Source: Galbula dea
Taxonomy: Eukaryota > Chordata > Aves > Piciformes > Galbulidae
Direction of reading: 5' to 3'
Length of the DNA: 64,000 bases
Assembly: GCA_013399015.1 (NCBI GenBank)
Contig: VWZX01010273.1
Coordinates: 7,453,385-7,517,384, forward strand
Part shown: piece after piece, positions 24,901 to 37,699 of the stretch
Layout: the number at the start of each line of letters is the position of its first letter
Position numbering within the stretch: position 1 is the stretch's first letter
Notes under the pieces: model-generated
Told to the model about the DNA's origin: nothing
Databases searched by the model: none
What the model saw: only the letters and a program-made list of their open reading frames with translations
Position numbers and translations under genes: made by a program

Positions 24901-27900
24901 AGTAGCCAAAATTAACTGGAGTGCAAAACAAAGCTAATCCTTTTATTTCATACTGTCAGTCCTAACCTGACACCTTTAAATACATAGAATACATCCAGAG
25001 AAAGGAGAGGACAGAGAGAAGAACAGTTGCAGAGGAATCACAGCTGTGAAGTCTGCACCTAACACCTTTGCACATGAAACAGTTGTTACCACATCTGTTG
25101 GATGAACAAGGCAAGAAATAGCATGAGCCACAGTGTGAGCCAGCCTTGAGCTCTGCAGTGCTCAGCTGCTGCAGGTGAGCCAAAAGTGGCATCATTCTAG
25201 AAGCAGCCTCAGGTGAACATGTGTCTGCCTGTTTAAAGCTGAAGGAAAGCAGAAACAAAACCTAAAGAACCAATATTCACAACTGGATGCTCTTGGGTTT
25301 GGGTAATTTCTTCTTTGTATCCAATGTCTCCTAGAGTTCTTGGAGCAAGAAATCTTTTTTTGAGGATTGCAGTAATATTCATCCCAATAAAAGGTCCCCA
25401 CAGTTTTGGGGGAATTTCACCTGGAAACTAGCTGCTACTTCTTATGCCTTTTATTCAAACTCTCTCCATGGGAACTGTGTGAAGAGACCAGGTAGCTGTA
25501 AAAGAGAAAGGTTTGATACCAAACCCACCCTGGATAAATCATGGCAATAAAACCATGCTTCCCTTCCTCACTAACCAATTCATTTATCTATTTTTTATTT
25601 TCTTTTTGTTTGGGTGGGGAAAACAGGGAATTGAGCAAAGAATGTTATGACTATTGACCTGAGACAGTCTCCTGGAAATAATCTAACAGCAGGGAACAGC
25701 TAGTCCTTTTCAGAACCAACGAAGCACGAAAATGCTGTTGACCAAGCTATTGTGAGAGATTTGAGGGAGGGGAGAGGGGGGGAAAGGTGGAGAAGAAAGA
25801 AGAGAAAGGATGAAACTATGGCTCAGACTCATAACTGTTCCTCTAAAAGACAACCACATATTTCCAGGACTATCACTTTTGTGCCAGGATGAGGAGGATC
25901 TTGCTGGGGTAGATTTTGTGTGTTAAGTCAAGATGCTACTACCAGTAGCAGCTGGGTTAAGCACTGTAGCACAGCTGGCCCTAGGAACACAGTGCACATG
26001 TTAACTCTTTGCTTTCTACAGAACCCTTTTTGTTCCAGAACTGGAATGGGCAATATTGATATGTTGTTGGATCTGCACTTAGTGGTATTTCAAATGATAG
26101 TGAATTGCCTCCATGCTCTCTCAGATAAACAGCATTCACCATCTGAAATAACTGGAGAATGACTGTAGATTAGACTCAGTTGTGTTAGTGAAACTTCCCA
26201 CTCAGGAGCTGGGGTTTGTTTGTCTTTGATGATCTTTGGTTCTTTTTGCTGATCTCTCATTCTTTTTGTGCCTGTGCACAGACACACACAGTGGTTTCTC
26301 ACTGAAATACAAAACCCTCAGTGTTAATTCATCTTTTGAGTTAATCCATTTTACCCTGAAAGCCAAGAGACTGAAATTATTATTGTTGGGTCCTGACAGT
26401 TAGGGGCTCCATCAGGAAGCTGTAGCAGTGGATTTGACTTTCCCAGTTCTTCATCATTTTCCCACATCAAGTATGCTAATCTAAACTGTACATAAAGAAA
26501 GGGAGGTTTATTGTCTGCCAGTGTGAGGGAAGTCAAAACTGAAGCTGTGTAGGAACTCTGGCTTTTCTTTATGGCATTTTTTGGTGACACAGACACTATT
26601 TTTTCTAGTACAGATTTACATTTTTCACCATGATATCAGACTTTAGGATTCTTTTCCAAGGAAGAATTCCCCAGTTATTTCAATAAACAAAACCCAAACC
26701 AGAGCAGGCAGGTTTTAAGAACTCTGAAGAGTTATCTAGAAAAGAAATGTCCTGTATCAAAGGCAGAGGTTCTGCAGAAGCATCACCACCAATGGGCAGG
26801 AGAAAAAGATCTGATCTATTGATGAAAGAATGAAGATACCTTTCCACATATTTAGGTATCCAATGAATAGCCAAGAAAAACATCATGAAAGAATACAGAA
26901 AAAGACTAAAAGAAAACAAAAAAGCCACAAACCAGCTTTTGGGATGAAAGCAAGCATGTGTAATGGGAGAGCAAAGGGTAATATATTCAGAAAGCTGTAA
27001 GTGCCTGAAAATGAAGGCTTAGAATGAAAGCATCTCTTCAGCCATAACTCTAGTGTCACTAATGTAAAGCTATCATCTTTTTCTCCTATGTTCTCACTAT
27101 TATCCAAGCACTAAGTGTCAGTTAAGATGGAGGAGAGCAGGAATTTGCAGTGGGGTGGAAATCTTTTGTCACCTATTTTCTTATATATAGGAATGTTAAG
27201 AACAAAATTACAATTTTGTCATGGCTTTTAACTAATCTTTGGTTTACTGCTGCTGTGACAACCTTTTAAGGAGGCAGGCTCTGAAATGAAATGATACTTT
27301 AACACTCCAACAGGCTGAAAGTATCATTTATTTGGTTGTTTAACCAAAAACAGCAGTTTTAATATTAACACTGGGAAGGTTAAAGCCCATATCTATGATG
27401 AAAGTGGGAAAGTTCAAGCTTCTGATAACTGTTTTGCATTTTGAGGGCTGGGAGATAAAATGCAAGTGCCTGGAGTCAAAGAATTCCTTCACTTCACAAA
27501 TTCCTGTATTAGTACCAGGAGAAATATAGTCTTTTTACCCAACTATTTTATAGAAGAGAACTGGAAGCATTAAAAAGGAAAATCATTTATGACAAAAGCC
27601 CTCCCTATCCAGCATCTGTCACTCTTTCAGAGTATAGCTCCTGTAAGAATAGGCACAGTGGTGTCTGCAGACTGTTTAAAGAGTAAGGTACTAGTCAGAG
27701 CAAACAAGAAAACAAACAAGAAAGTAGAGTTAGCCATCCAACTCAATTTACTGCTTGTCTCACTTCATAACTGGACAGTTACAAGGTTTCAGACACCTGA
27801 ATTTTGAACTGACTTGCTCTCCAGAGAAGGAGCATGAAGAAATTTGGATTCACTCTACTCATTACTTCCTCAGAAGGTGAAAAGACTCTTAGACTGCAAT

Positions 27901-30812
27901 TTCTACTGTGTGTACAACATTCTGTTCTCTTACAGGAATTCAGGTAAGCAATAAATATATATATTGAGGTACTTCAATTTAAATAACAGTTGTTCACTGC
28001 TTCCATCAGGTATAAATGTAGCTGAGCAGACAGGGGAAAAATAGCTATGCTTGTCCTCAAAGGTTATAAAATTGGATTTAAAAGGATACAAAGATCTTTG
28101 GCTCAAAAGCTACCATAGGCTGCTTGTTCAAATAGGCTGGTCTGTGGGGGGAACTTCTCACCAAGTTGCTATATTCAGGGTCTTCTACCTTGGATGACTG
28201 GAAGGTCAGATCCAGCCCAGGTGAGCCATGCCTTCTCTTCATTCTTTCCCTCTTTTGGCATGCTGACACATGGACTGCTGGATTGTTTTCCCCAGGTAGA
28301 AAGGGCTCTGCACACTGAGTCATCTTCAGGAAACAGTTTTCATTTTTAGAGCTATTATAAAAGCACCTTACTGACACAAAACAGTCTATTGCCTTTCAAT
28401 ACAGATACTAGATTTTCCATCCAGCCTATAACCACCTAGCAAACAAGAGCTACTACCTCCTTGACTGTGTTTATTGAGCAAACTTACTAAGTGCTACTTT
28501 TTAAATGGCTTTAAAGGGGACAAGGGACTTCTCCTTCTCCATCTCTCTCCCTACAGCTGGAGAGATGACTAAAACAGGAGGCAATTTCAAAAAGAAGTCC
28601 CTCTCTGTGAGGAAAGCTCTTCAGCCACTGCTTAGAGTGAGCTAGAGAATAAAATAACCCAGTCCCCTTTTAACCACAAACATCTTCTTAGGGTACAGCC
28701 CAGATCACTGGATTTGAGTTTTTAACCCATATACATCATCACTCATACAAGAAAAGTTACATCTCTTCCAGAGAAAGTCATTTAAAGATATCATGAGTAC
28801 AGCAACTCTGCTAATAACAACACCTAACTGCTTATTATACCTCTAGTCAGTCTTACCCAGAGCTTTGGGGGGTTTTGCTAACAGTAAAATGAAGTAGTTT
28901 AGGAGCCCAAGAGCTCTCATCACAGTGTTGCTCTACTCTCTACTCTGAGGTAACTAGGCAATAAAATGCTTCAGTTACCCCCAAGGAAAGCACTCCAACT
29001 GCAGTCATGCATCCATGCAGTTGGGTATTGTCTTCTGGTTCCTCAATTTCACACTTTGCTAGAAGCATGCAGCAGCAGCAAGTTTCAATTACTCACATCT
29101 AAAACACTTACCAACGTTGATGAGCCTGAACTGTGGCATTTGGATCCCTGCTTCTGATAGAGACAATCACCTTCTGAGCTTTCTAATGCTGTCTGGTTAG
29201 CATTATTTTGAAGGTAGCTTTTTGCATCCTAAAGAGACAGAATTAAAGCAGGAGTATGGCAACTGACACATTACTTACTGCAAACCACAGAAGTGGGGTA
29301 GCTTTTCTAAGCAAAGCCAAAGCAGTTCTTCCTTTAAACTCAGAAGAACAGAAATTCATCCCCTGCTGCCATAAGTAATGACAGAAAGCAAGCTTTTCAA
29401 ATACAAAGTGGCTGCTCTATTTATTCATACCCATGGAAATGACATGTTAGCTTGCCATGTGCACAAATAGATGCACATCTATAAATCAGCACTCATTCAG
29501 CAAAGTTTTACTGCAGCACAGTTAACTCATTTTTTGGCCTGTCAGTTCTGCTAGCATCACCCCCATTGCTTCAGAGGAAGATGGGAATCAGCCCAAAGGA
29601 TCAGCTAAGGAAGCAGAGTTGTATAAAGTGTTACTACAGCAGCTCCTCAGTTGATACAGCAGCAACTAACTAGTACAGTCTCCCACCCTGGAGCCATTTC
29701 TGCATGAATGCTGGTCTGAGTTACTACAGTCTGAGTTCAACTCACTCTTTTATCTCATTCAGAAATAGCTAGTGACCAGGAAGTCTTAGTTCCAGGGCTA
29801 GCTCTTCTCTTACTTTATGTTCAGGAAGAATAATACCCAAATTCAGTATTTAACAGCCATCTATTTTCTCCTTTTTACCCCTTGACTTCAAGAAAACAAA
29901 GAAACATTGAAACATATCTGTTGCTGGAGTTCACTCAACATTTCTATAATTACCCCTGCTGAGAAACTCATTTTAGAGAGGGTTTGGGGTTTTTTTTCCT
30001 ACAGAGAAGGGAAAACAGATTAATTCCTTGGCAACAAAATTCTAATTAATCAAAAATGTGGCTCTATTCATTCTTAGCTTCTTCATTACAATAAAGTATC
30101 AGATGTTTACTGCTGAAATTACAGTCTTGATTCAAGGCAAAATCAGGTGGCTCTTAAGATTTAATTACAAAACTAAAAATGAGGTTTACTGACTCCACAC
30201 AAGTGTTTATCTTGATCTGTGATTCACTGATTACAGGCATGAGCCAGGACTTTCTGCAAACAACTGGAGAAACATTGCTTATCTCCATCAGTGTCAATCA
30301 TCCCAGCAAAGCATCCCCAGGTCAGCAGCAGAGAGCTGCCTTTGTACCTCCTCAGCCTCATTCAAGCAATTATGGGAAGGAAACCAAAATTCTCCAGAGG
30401 AATCTAGCCTGGATAGAAAGGCCACTTAAGGCACAACTCACCCTGCCACCAAGGTCACTGCAGAGAGCTCTAGTTTTTGGTACATAGAAGCTTCCATCAT
30501 GTTTCTTTTCCAAGACAAGCAGCAGCTTTCCATGCCAATAGCCCACTCATCATCCAACTCCAGTTGCTCTGTGAGCCACATCTCTCTCCTGTTAATGCCA
30601 ATGTTCCCAGAATGGGGAGCTTTTGTCTTTTTGCAGTTGAATGAAGCTGACCCTGCCTTCTGAGTCCACCCAAACCTCCCATTCAAACCCTGGGTTTGAT
30701 TCATGGATTTAGATGCTTAAAACTTGTCTGTGAGTGCTAGTTTGTGCATACTGTAGTTTCAGAAGGAAGAGTACTCAACCTTGCTTACCTGAGAGTGTCT
30801 CCCTTTAGCCAT
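15617..30812 (-). CDS. unidentified multi-exon protein gene (gene X), about 370 residues
   Basis: The seven minus-strand exons are 30,812-30,789, 29,228-29,112, 28,323-28,162, 26,485-26,355, 25,238-25,066, 17,008-16,836 and 15,949-15,617. All join in one reading phase: 0, 0, 0, then splits of 2+1 and 1+2 bases, then 0. The frame runs from an ATG in an excellent Kozak context (GGGACCATGG) to TAG. Most acceptors have good pyrimidine tracts and most donors are close to consensus. The product is hydrophilic with no signal peptide or clear membrane segment. A cysteine cluster (C-x2-C-x4-C-x4-C-x3-C-x2-C, residues 181-201) and a CCC-x4-C group (245-252) could bind metal, and the last 110 residues are Lys/Arg-rich. 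I do not recognise the family. The third exon's acceptor is the weakest link; an extra exon may exist there. Upstream non-coding exons could lie at the CpG islands at 37.9 or 46.8 kb. Confidence 0.6.
16836..17008 (-). CDS. gene X exon 6
   Basis: 173 nt between acceptor ...cctcttattttcag and donor TTCCAG|GTAAAATC. It is open in a single phase with two leading bases and encodes about residues 203-260, beginning AYGEESAYGITAS and ending GLGISKFQ. It contains the CCC-x4-C cysteine group. The phase matches the preceding exon exactly (G + AT gives Asp). Confidence 0.65.
17009..25065. other. long intron of gene X
   Basis: No exon supported. It contains a CR1 3' end at 21,436-21,520 and a run of G at about 17,748-17,756. 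A minus-strand acceptor-like site with about 95 open codons occurs near 23,060-22,810, but without a matching donor, so I leave it uncalled. Confidence 0.5.
21436..21520 (+). mobile_element. CR1 LINE 3'-end fragment
   Basis: Shows the conserved CR1 terminus: ggggattggactagatgatct, then aaggtcccttccagctcctaac, then the tail repeat attctgtgattctgtg. It is 5' truncated to roughly 85 bp and lies inside the long gene X intron. Confidence 0.9.
25066..25238 (-). CDS. gene X exon 5
   Basis: 173 nt with a strong acceptor (tttctgctttccttcag) and donor TGCAAAG|GTGTTAGG. One leading and one trailing base fit both neighbours. It encodes residues about 145-203, with a leucine-rich stretch (MMPLLAHLQQLS) and then a dense cysteine cluster: Cys at about 181, 184, 189, 194, 198 and 201. 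A zinc-binding role is possible but not demonstrated. A downstream GTGTCAGG is a less compatible alternative donor. Confidence 0.55.
26355..26485 (-). CDS. gene X exon 4
   Basis: 131 nt between acceptor ...cctttctttatgtacag and donor CTTTCAGG|GTAAAATGG. Phase 0 at the start, two bases left at the end. It encodes residues 102-144, starting FRLAYLMWENDEELGK and ending with IIISVSWLS. The spliced Gly codon (GG+C) fits the next exon. The amino-acid composition is protein-like, with no stop in this frame only. Confidence 0.6.
28162..28323 (-). CDS. gene X exon 3 (5' boundary uncertain)
   Basis: 54 codons ending at donor CAACTTG|GTGAGAAG, starting MTQCAEPFLPGENNP and ending KVEDPEYSNL, with a basic patch (KRERMKRRHG). 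Phase 0 at both ends matches the neighbours if the acceptor ...gtttcctgaag is used. An alternative acceptor (ttttataatag, exon start 28,351) gives a longer exon whose phase would not join the preceding exon. That would imply a missed exon in between. Confidence 0.5.
29112..29228 (-). CDS. gene X exon 2
   Basis: 117 nt with acceptor ...ctgtctctttag and consensus donor CAACGTTG|GTAAGTG. It is open only in phase 0 (the other two frames contain stops). It encodes 39 residues, starting DAKSYLQNNANQTALESSEG. Hydrophilic and Gln/Asn/Ser-rich. Confidence 0.65.
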
Positions 30813-30846
30813 GGTCCCATATGAAACCCAGCTGTTGAGAAGTGAC
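30789..30846 (-). CDS. gene X first coding exon
   Basis: 58 nt with acceptor ...actgctgctttctag and an excellent donor CACTCTCAG|GTAAGC. The ATG at 30,812 (GGGACCATGGC) is a near-perfect Kozak start and gives MAKGRHSQ, phase 0 to the next exon. The preceding 34 nt are 5'UTR. The existence of an acceptor implies at least one upstream non-coding exon. The coding segment is only 24 nt, but all sites agree. Confidence 0.6.
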
Positions 30847-33800
30847 CTAGAAAGCAGCAGTGGTGCTGGCTTTTCTGGTTTTATATGGATTTCTTGAATC
30901 TAGGGGAATGGAGAAGAAAGGCATGTGTCTAAACCTTGCTTTTTCCCCAACTCTAGATAAAAACCACTCCAGATTTTACCTTTATTAACATATATATAGT
31001 AATTTGAATGGACTAAGAAAGCAATGGATATGTGGGTAAATGCATACAGGGGGCATATTCTTGCTCCTGCAAACTCAAGAGACAATAAAGAGCTGAGATG
31101 TTAATATACTCATCAAGCTTTACCCTCACACCTCTCTGGCCTGTCTCAATTTGAGTGCCTTCTTTGAATTTTGCCTATACCATCTTCCAGAATTAGGTAG
31201 CTGCCTCTGCTCTGTCCCACCAAATTTATCTAGAAATCCTCCCTAGTAAGGCCCTGAAGTTCTTCTCTACACAGGGAGATTTGAACTTCCCTGTCCTCTG
31301 TCCTTAGTATGGCCTTAACCACCAGAATACTCCCAGCTCTCCAGTTAAAGTTCTTGCACCTGAGTGCATAATTGAGTTTTTTATCAGGCCAGAGAAAGAC
31401 AGACATTGCAAATGGAAAAAGAGGGCAGCCACCACCTGCCATTCTTGCTCTGCCCCAAATACATGGGTATTTTGTGTGAAATATTCACTGGAGACAGCAG
31501 GATACCTCCTCTCAGATGGATTTGCTGTGACAGATCTTAGCTCTTTTTCACCCTTTGGCCCAATAAATGTTTGCTTATTCATATTTATCATGCAGAAAAT
31601 GCAAAATAATCCCAGACATAGCCAGAGACAGCTTTTTGGGTGCCTGGGGAAGCTGGAATTGGTTTAGCTAAAGGGAAGGTACTCAGTAGCTAGAGTTCAG
31701 CTCACAATCAACTGAGTCAAGTAAGGATTTGAGAAAATCTAAGCCCAGATTTGAAATCAATACCCCAATTACTGGAAAATCCTTCCCTGTGTGGTCCTGA
31801 ACAGAAAATCCACAGAGTCTTTGTTTCAGCTGATGCTCCTGGGTGCTATTGTAATTCAGACACGAAATGGCACTAACAAAGAGGTGTAAACCCAACTGCT
31901 TCTTGTCCCACTCTGTTGCCAAGCCTTTTCCTGCAGTCTCCCACCACCGTGGAGGAGCTGGACCTGCTGCTGAACATCATTCCACATGACAAGGTTCTCT
32001 AAAGAGGAGGCTTCCCTTGTTGCAAGGAACAAGGAAAAGGCGTCCCTGACTCGAGAGGCTGCCCAGCAAGCTTCCTTCAGGATAAATGGCCCTTGAAAGA
32101 GGTGTGTACATGCCTGCTAACAGTCTATTATACTTCATCTCAGGAGTGCAGCGTGCCAAGTGTCTGTTCAGACCCCTGTCATTTTAATGGACAACTCTCC
32201 ATTGTGTCTAAACAGCATTTCAGTCCCTTCAGGGGAAAAAAGAGCAAACGCTGCAAATCGTCTTCACCTGACTGACAGGGCAGGTTCTGGAGCACAGCCA
32301 GGAGGGATTCACAGGGAAAAGCCCAGTTCATCATCATCTTCACTGCCTGCAAAAATTCTCCTGTGTCACATTATTCAGAAGAAAAAAAAAAAAGGCTCTT
32401 TGTTAGAGCACCACACATTTCCCTGCATTCTCCGAGGGGGGAAGAAACAAACCAGAACAAGATAGCTAAGAAATGAATATTCAAACACATTTAAGTGTCT
32501 TTTTTTTCCCCCCCCCTTTGTATCTTCACAAGAAAATATCCTCAGAGAATGATCATTTCTGTGAAGAAGTGGTGAGGCTGCCAAGCAAAGCAAAGTGGAT
32601 TTCATTTTGATGAGCACAATGTGTGTTTATCATCCTCTGTGCCTCCTTGGAGCACGAGTATTTTACTGTATTGTACTGCCTCTGCCAACAGCCTCCTCTG
32701 GAATCGTGTAATGCCCAGAGAGCATCCTAAATGTGTTTGTCTAGTTATCAGCCTCAATTGCTGTGCTTTCAGCAGGAATACAGTGAAAATTTAATGAACA
32801 CAAGATTCCTTTAGTAATAGAGGACTGAGGGTTGTTTTCTTATACAGCTGGAGGTTAATGTACATTTGACTACCTAATTTTTTCTAATGCAAACATTTCA
32901 AAAGAGTGAAACATGGCTTTAATCTTTGGGAAGAAAAACCACAACAACCAACCTTAAAATCTTGGTGTTAAGAAAATTTTTCATTTCTCTGAACTTCTGT
33001 GCTATCTTAATCAAAAATTTAAACATCTCAATCACAGTAAGGCTTTGGTAAGTGACATTTTACAGTCATTTCAAGTAACAAAAAATGCTCTTCAATCATA
33101 ACATGAAAATAAACCTGTTTGAACAATAAGAATTACAAATAGACTTTGAAAAATATCAGCTGAAATATTTTGCTTACAAAGTGTGAGTTATTTTACAAAC
33201 TGAAACACCCAGGGCTCAGGAGCCCATTGCTGGGGGCTGCTAGGTCTTTGAAAAGTCTATGGAACTAAAAGATCAGTTTAGTCTTCCTGCCTGCTCTCTT
33301 CACTCATCTCTGCCAGTTCTTCTAGCTAAAATACAGCTTGACTGCCATCAGAATTTAAAACACTAAGTCTTTTCTATTAACTTCACAAACCTGCAAAAAA
33401 ATCTCAGTTCTCTCCTAGGTCAGAATCACTTCCTAGCAGCAGCCTAACAGGCTGCCAAGCAGAGTGTAAGCTGAGCTGGGATTTCAACTAGAACATCCCA
33501 GACTAGACTTGGAGTAAAACCCTCCTGACCATCTTTGGTTTGCAGGAGTGGACACACATGTCAGCACTTGCTATGCCAGCAAGTGATACCTTGATAGGTT
33601 TATGCAGCAAGGGATTTAGTGAGAGAGTTAGAATGAACCTCTGAGCATATTTAAGAAAAAACAACTGCCAGAGAATAAGGCAAAGATAATTACTGTTGGC
33701 ATGTTTAATCCCTCTGTGGCAGATGAAATAGTTCAGCTTGGTTAAGATGCTATATGGAGAATATAGAGGAGTGTTTCAATAGAGATGGCATTTGGAACAG

Positions 33801-36800
33801 AAGTTGGCAGGTGCAAGTCAAGTTTATTTCAGATATTATGGGTTTTATGGTGGATTTATTGCACTCAAACAGCATTCTCTAAAGGGGAAAAAGAACAAGG
33901 TTATCTGTGTAGTGCTGAATAACTCCCTCTGTGAACAAAAGACATGGGAAAAGTAGATAATGGAAAGAAAAGACTGTTTCAACCCCTAGCAGAGTTTTGC
34001 TTTTAATTGCACACAGAAGAAACTCAGTATCCCCTATTCCCTTTATGCCATTATAATGCATGCCATTTCCAAGAGCTAAGGAATTTTTATTACCCATTCC
34101 ACAGTGGGGAATCCACAGCACAGACAAACCAATAGTCTGACTTGCAGATGCACTCACTACAGGGAAGACTGGATCCAGGCCATACAGTGCCAAGTAGCTT
34201 TGAGAAAGCCAGGCTTCTCAAATTGCAGAAGGTCATTCCATAAGTCATCCTTTCAGCTAGAAAGAATGGCAGAAAGAAGGAAAAAGGAATGCTGAGTCCT
34301 CAGTCAATGTGTTCTTCAGTACATTACCAACTTAGAGACAATTGTAACACACACTTGTGCCCCAGTGCAGGTGCCTATCCTCTGTCTGTCACTCTGCCCC
34401 CTGACAGCTTGCAAGAACACACAGGAGCAGGCTTCTGTGAAACAAATGAGCTGTCAGAAGTTAGAGCAAGAGAACCTACAGAAGAAGAAGCACCTTAAGA
34501 TGAAAAGGTGGCTCAAGTTAGAAAGGCAGAGCTGGCCAGAAGGCTTAAAGAAAGATGTGAAGAGCAAACTTGAAGCTGCTTTCAAATATAACATGGTACA
34601 AAAAGTCAGGGAAAGGAGAATTTCATTGAAATAGAGAAAAATCTTCAAAAAGAAAATACTAAGAACATTCTTGAATCAAATTCTTTCCTGATCCTCTGAA
34701 ACCACTCAGTTCACACTAGAGGAAAATGTATTCCTTGGTGTGAATGCCATATTCTTCCAACTCAATGAGTTAAGCCAAACAATTCAACACAAGGACATTG
34801 TGAATCTATTCAGTTGAAGGAGAGGAGTAAAGTATGTCTGTACAACATCAGTGGAGTCTGTTTTGTTAATCCTACAGGACAAAGTATTCAGCTATTGACA
34901 TGCCATTTGACATTACATAGGACATGTCTCAGCTAAAGCACCAAGAAGGGATGGAATTTGTGTAAGCACCTGCATTTTGAACAAACTTTAACTTGTGGAT
35001 GTGTCTGTGCAGTGGGAATCCTCTCAAATTAGAACTTAGATGCTGCTTGTTGGCAAGAACCTAATGAAATCAGGTCTTCAGAAAAATGCTTCCAAGGCTG
35101 CTTTAAGAATCCACACTGGATTCCACTATAAATACATGATGGAAGAAACACCAAATAAATGAAGCAGTTTCAGTAGCATGGTCACTTAAGAAGATATGAT
35201 CTTGTAGGGGCTCCTGCAAATAACAATGTTAAAAGCAACCTTTTTTTTTCCTACTACAGCACATAAAACATTCTGGCAGGGAATTGACTTCTTTCTGCAC
35301 ATTTTTGGTCAAACAGTAATATCAGATGTTAATGAATACTGTCACTGTTTGACACATAGCCAACAGTAACATTTGTGATCTCACAGCATTACCTGTAACA
35401 ACTCTGCCTGGTGCTGTAGGAGAAGCACAAAAAGAGCACCTCCTATCAGCAGATTCCAGCTGAGAATGAACACCACCACTCATAACTGCTCCTCATAAGT
35501 GCTTGCTTCATACACAAGCATTACTGACACCTCTCATCTCCTGGACATTATCTCTTTCTCATTTTATTACTCTTGTCTTATCCTCTCTGAGCAGTCAACT
35601 TCTCATCTCCTTTTTGATCATGAGCAAAAGGCAGTGCTGGGAGAACACCTAACACAAAGAAGCTTGGATTTGCAAGCTCTGTAGAAATGTTGATTTTCAT
35701 ATCTGTATATTTTAAAGGTGGATTCTGTCACCACTATAGTAATTTCTTCTCCTGACTAGTGTTGACCCTGTATTTTAGCTGGCCCATGAACTTCTGACTT
35801 CAGCAAGTCAGGTGGAAATCACATAAAGCAGTAAGAAAAGTAGTGCAAACCTAATCCTCTAGCTTAAGCACACGAAGCAAACATGGTTTTGCACCAACTT
35901 ACACTTCAGATTTGGATCAGGAAAGATCTGGCAAGCAGAATTCCTCTTCTTGTCTCAAAAAAATTTGAGTTACTGAAGTGGCTCATCACTAAAGTGTTAA
36001 AAGAACAAAAGTTACACTAACAGTGATACAGTTTAGATGCTACAATCTGCAAAGTGTTTGACTACAACAAGCAAAGTGCACCAGGGCTAAGAAAGTGCCC
36101 TGTTGAACCTCAGATGTTTGATCATGAATATACACCCATTGCTGTGCCATAGTCTTCTTTTCCTAGTATTTCATCTTAACAGAAACAATATGTGTACAGC
36201 ACTGAAATACTGCATCTTCATTTCTTTGTGCCATGCTATTAATATTCTTGCAGTGTGGTTTCTGGTGCATGAATTAAGCTGTAATTAGCATTTCCTGAAA
36301 TTAGCATGCCTGCAAAAGGCATTTGTTTGTTTAGGAATCCAGGTTTCCATAATGTTTGGTTTTGTTTCCTTCCCAGCCTTCACCTCAGAGTCTGACCAGA
36401 GCCTGATTTAATTTGCTTCATTTTAAAAGCTAATGTAACAACTGAAAGCAAATAAACTGAAGTTAAATTGAATCAACCTTTCAATAATGTGCCTTAATAT
36501 GATTTAATTTATGCAGACTAATGAATACAAAATTAGGTAAGGCTCAAGCAAAGCACTTGGCAGCACCTTACAGACCAGGCGCTGCCCCTTCTTGCTCCTG
36601 GTGCTGTGCCCTGCACTGAGCTGCTCCCATCCCACTGCTACAGCCCTGGGCACTGCTCCCACACCCAAATTTGGGCCTGCCAGTTATTTCTCCCTCATCT
36701 TTTCTCCCTGCAACCACACCAGTTCCTGGGCCAGCAGTGATTCCTTTGGTTACATACATGCAACTAAGGCTCTGTGTGTCTAGCACAGAGCTGACCTCAG

Positions 36801-37699
36801 CGAGCACCCAGGCTACACACTGCTGTCTGCAGAGATAAGGGATGGCAAAAACATGAGATCACTTTTAGACATTGTAGTTTAAATCTGCCACATATTTCCC
36901 TACCGTATTTAATCTTTTAAAGTATTTTTAAATTAATTTTAAATCCTTCTACTGCTGTTATAGACTGTACAAAACGGCACATGTCATTTTGCTGGGTAAA
37001 TAAGATGACATGAATGCAGCCTGGCAGCACAGCTCCATGGCTTTGCAGCACTCTGGTCTGGTAGCTCCAAAGGAGTAGGAGAAGCCTGACCTCTAGTGAG
37101 CCAAGAGCTTACATCACCTCTGCGAGAAGCAGTCTTAAGTATCCTCAAACTCTGGAACCAAACTTTCTTCGTAGCTCTGAAATGAACTTATAGTTTTGTT
37201 ACAAGGTAACCCAGAGTGAAGATGAGGACAATGAAAGGGTAAATATTGTCATCCGAATTACTACAGCATTTTGAACTGACTGAAGGGATTAACATTACAG
37301 AGGTATCTGAAAAGCTGTGGTTGTGGTTTCTTACTACCACATTATACTTCTGAAGCTACTCTGACATCTTTTCTTTTTTATTGAATCATTTCATTATCTA
37401 TACTTAAAATACATCAAATATTTAAGCCAAGCTACTGAGAGATTCCTAGGGCATTTCAGGGTCTGCTTCTATCGTGACCTTCTTGATTAGAAAACACATA
37501 CCTGCAGAAGACCTCAGTTTCTCTTCGGTACCCATCAGACATTAGGGTAGAATAAAAGAAGGATCCCTATTGCATTTAAAATGTGCTAGAAAAAGAACCA
37601 TTGCAAGAAAACATGACAACTGACAAAGATGTATGCAAAGAGACAGGTGACCAGTGTCCGGCCAGGGGCTGCACTAGGATCACAATCTATCTAAATCTA
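30847..37699. other. 5' intron or intergenic sequence right of gene X
   Basis: No exon supported. A few minus-strand ORFs of 70-104 codons (31.3-31.9 kb and 33.9-34.2 kb) lack splice sites or promoter context. Simple tracts: A-rich at 32,381-32,393 and T8C9-like at about 32,501-32,517. Confidence 0.4.

Noticed and set aside
15617..30812. Identity of gene X as TESMIN, a known CPT1A neighbour in mammals
   Set aside because: The gene lacks the paired cysteine-rich CRC/CXC domains that define that family. In mammals TESMIN lies on the 3' side of CPT1A.
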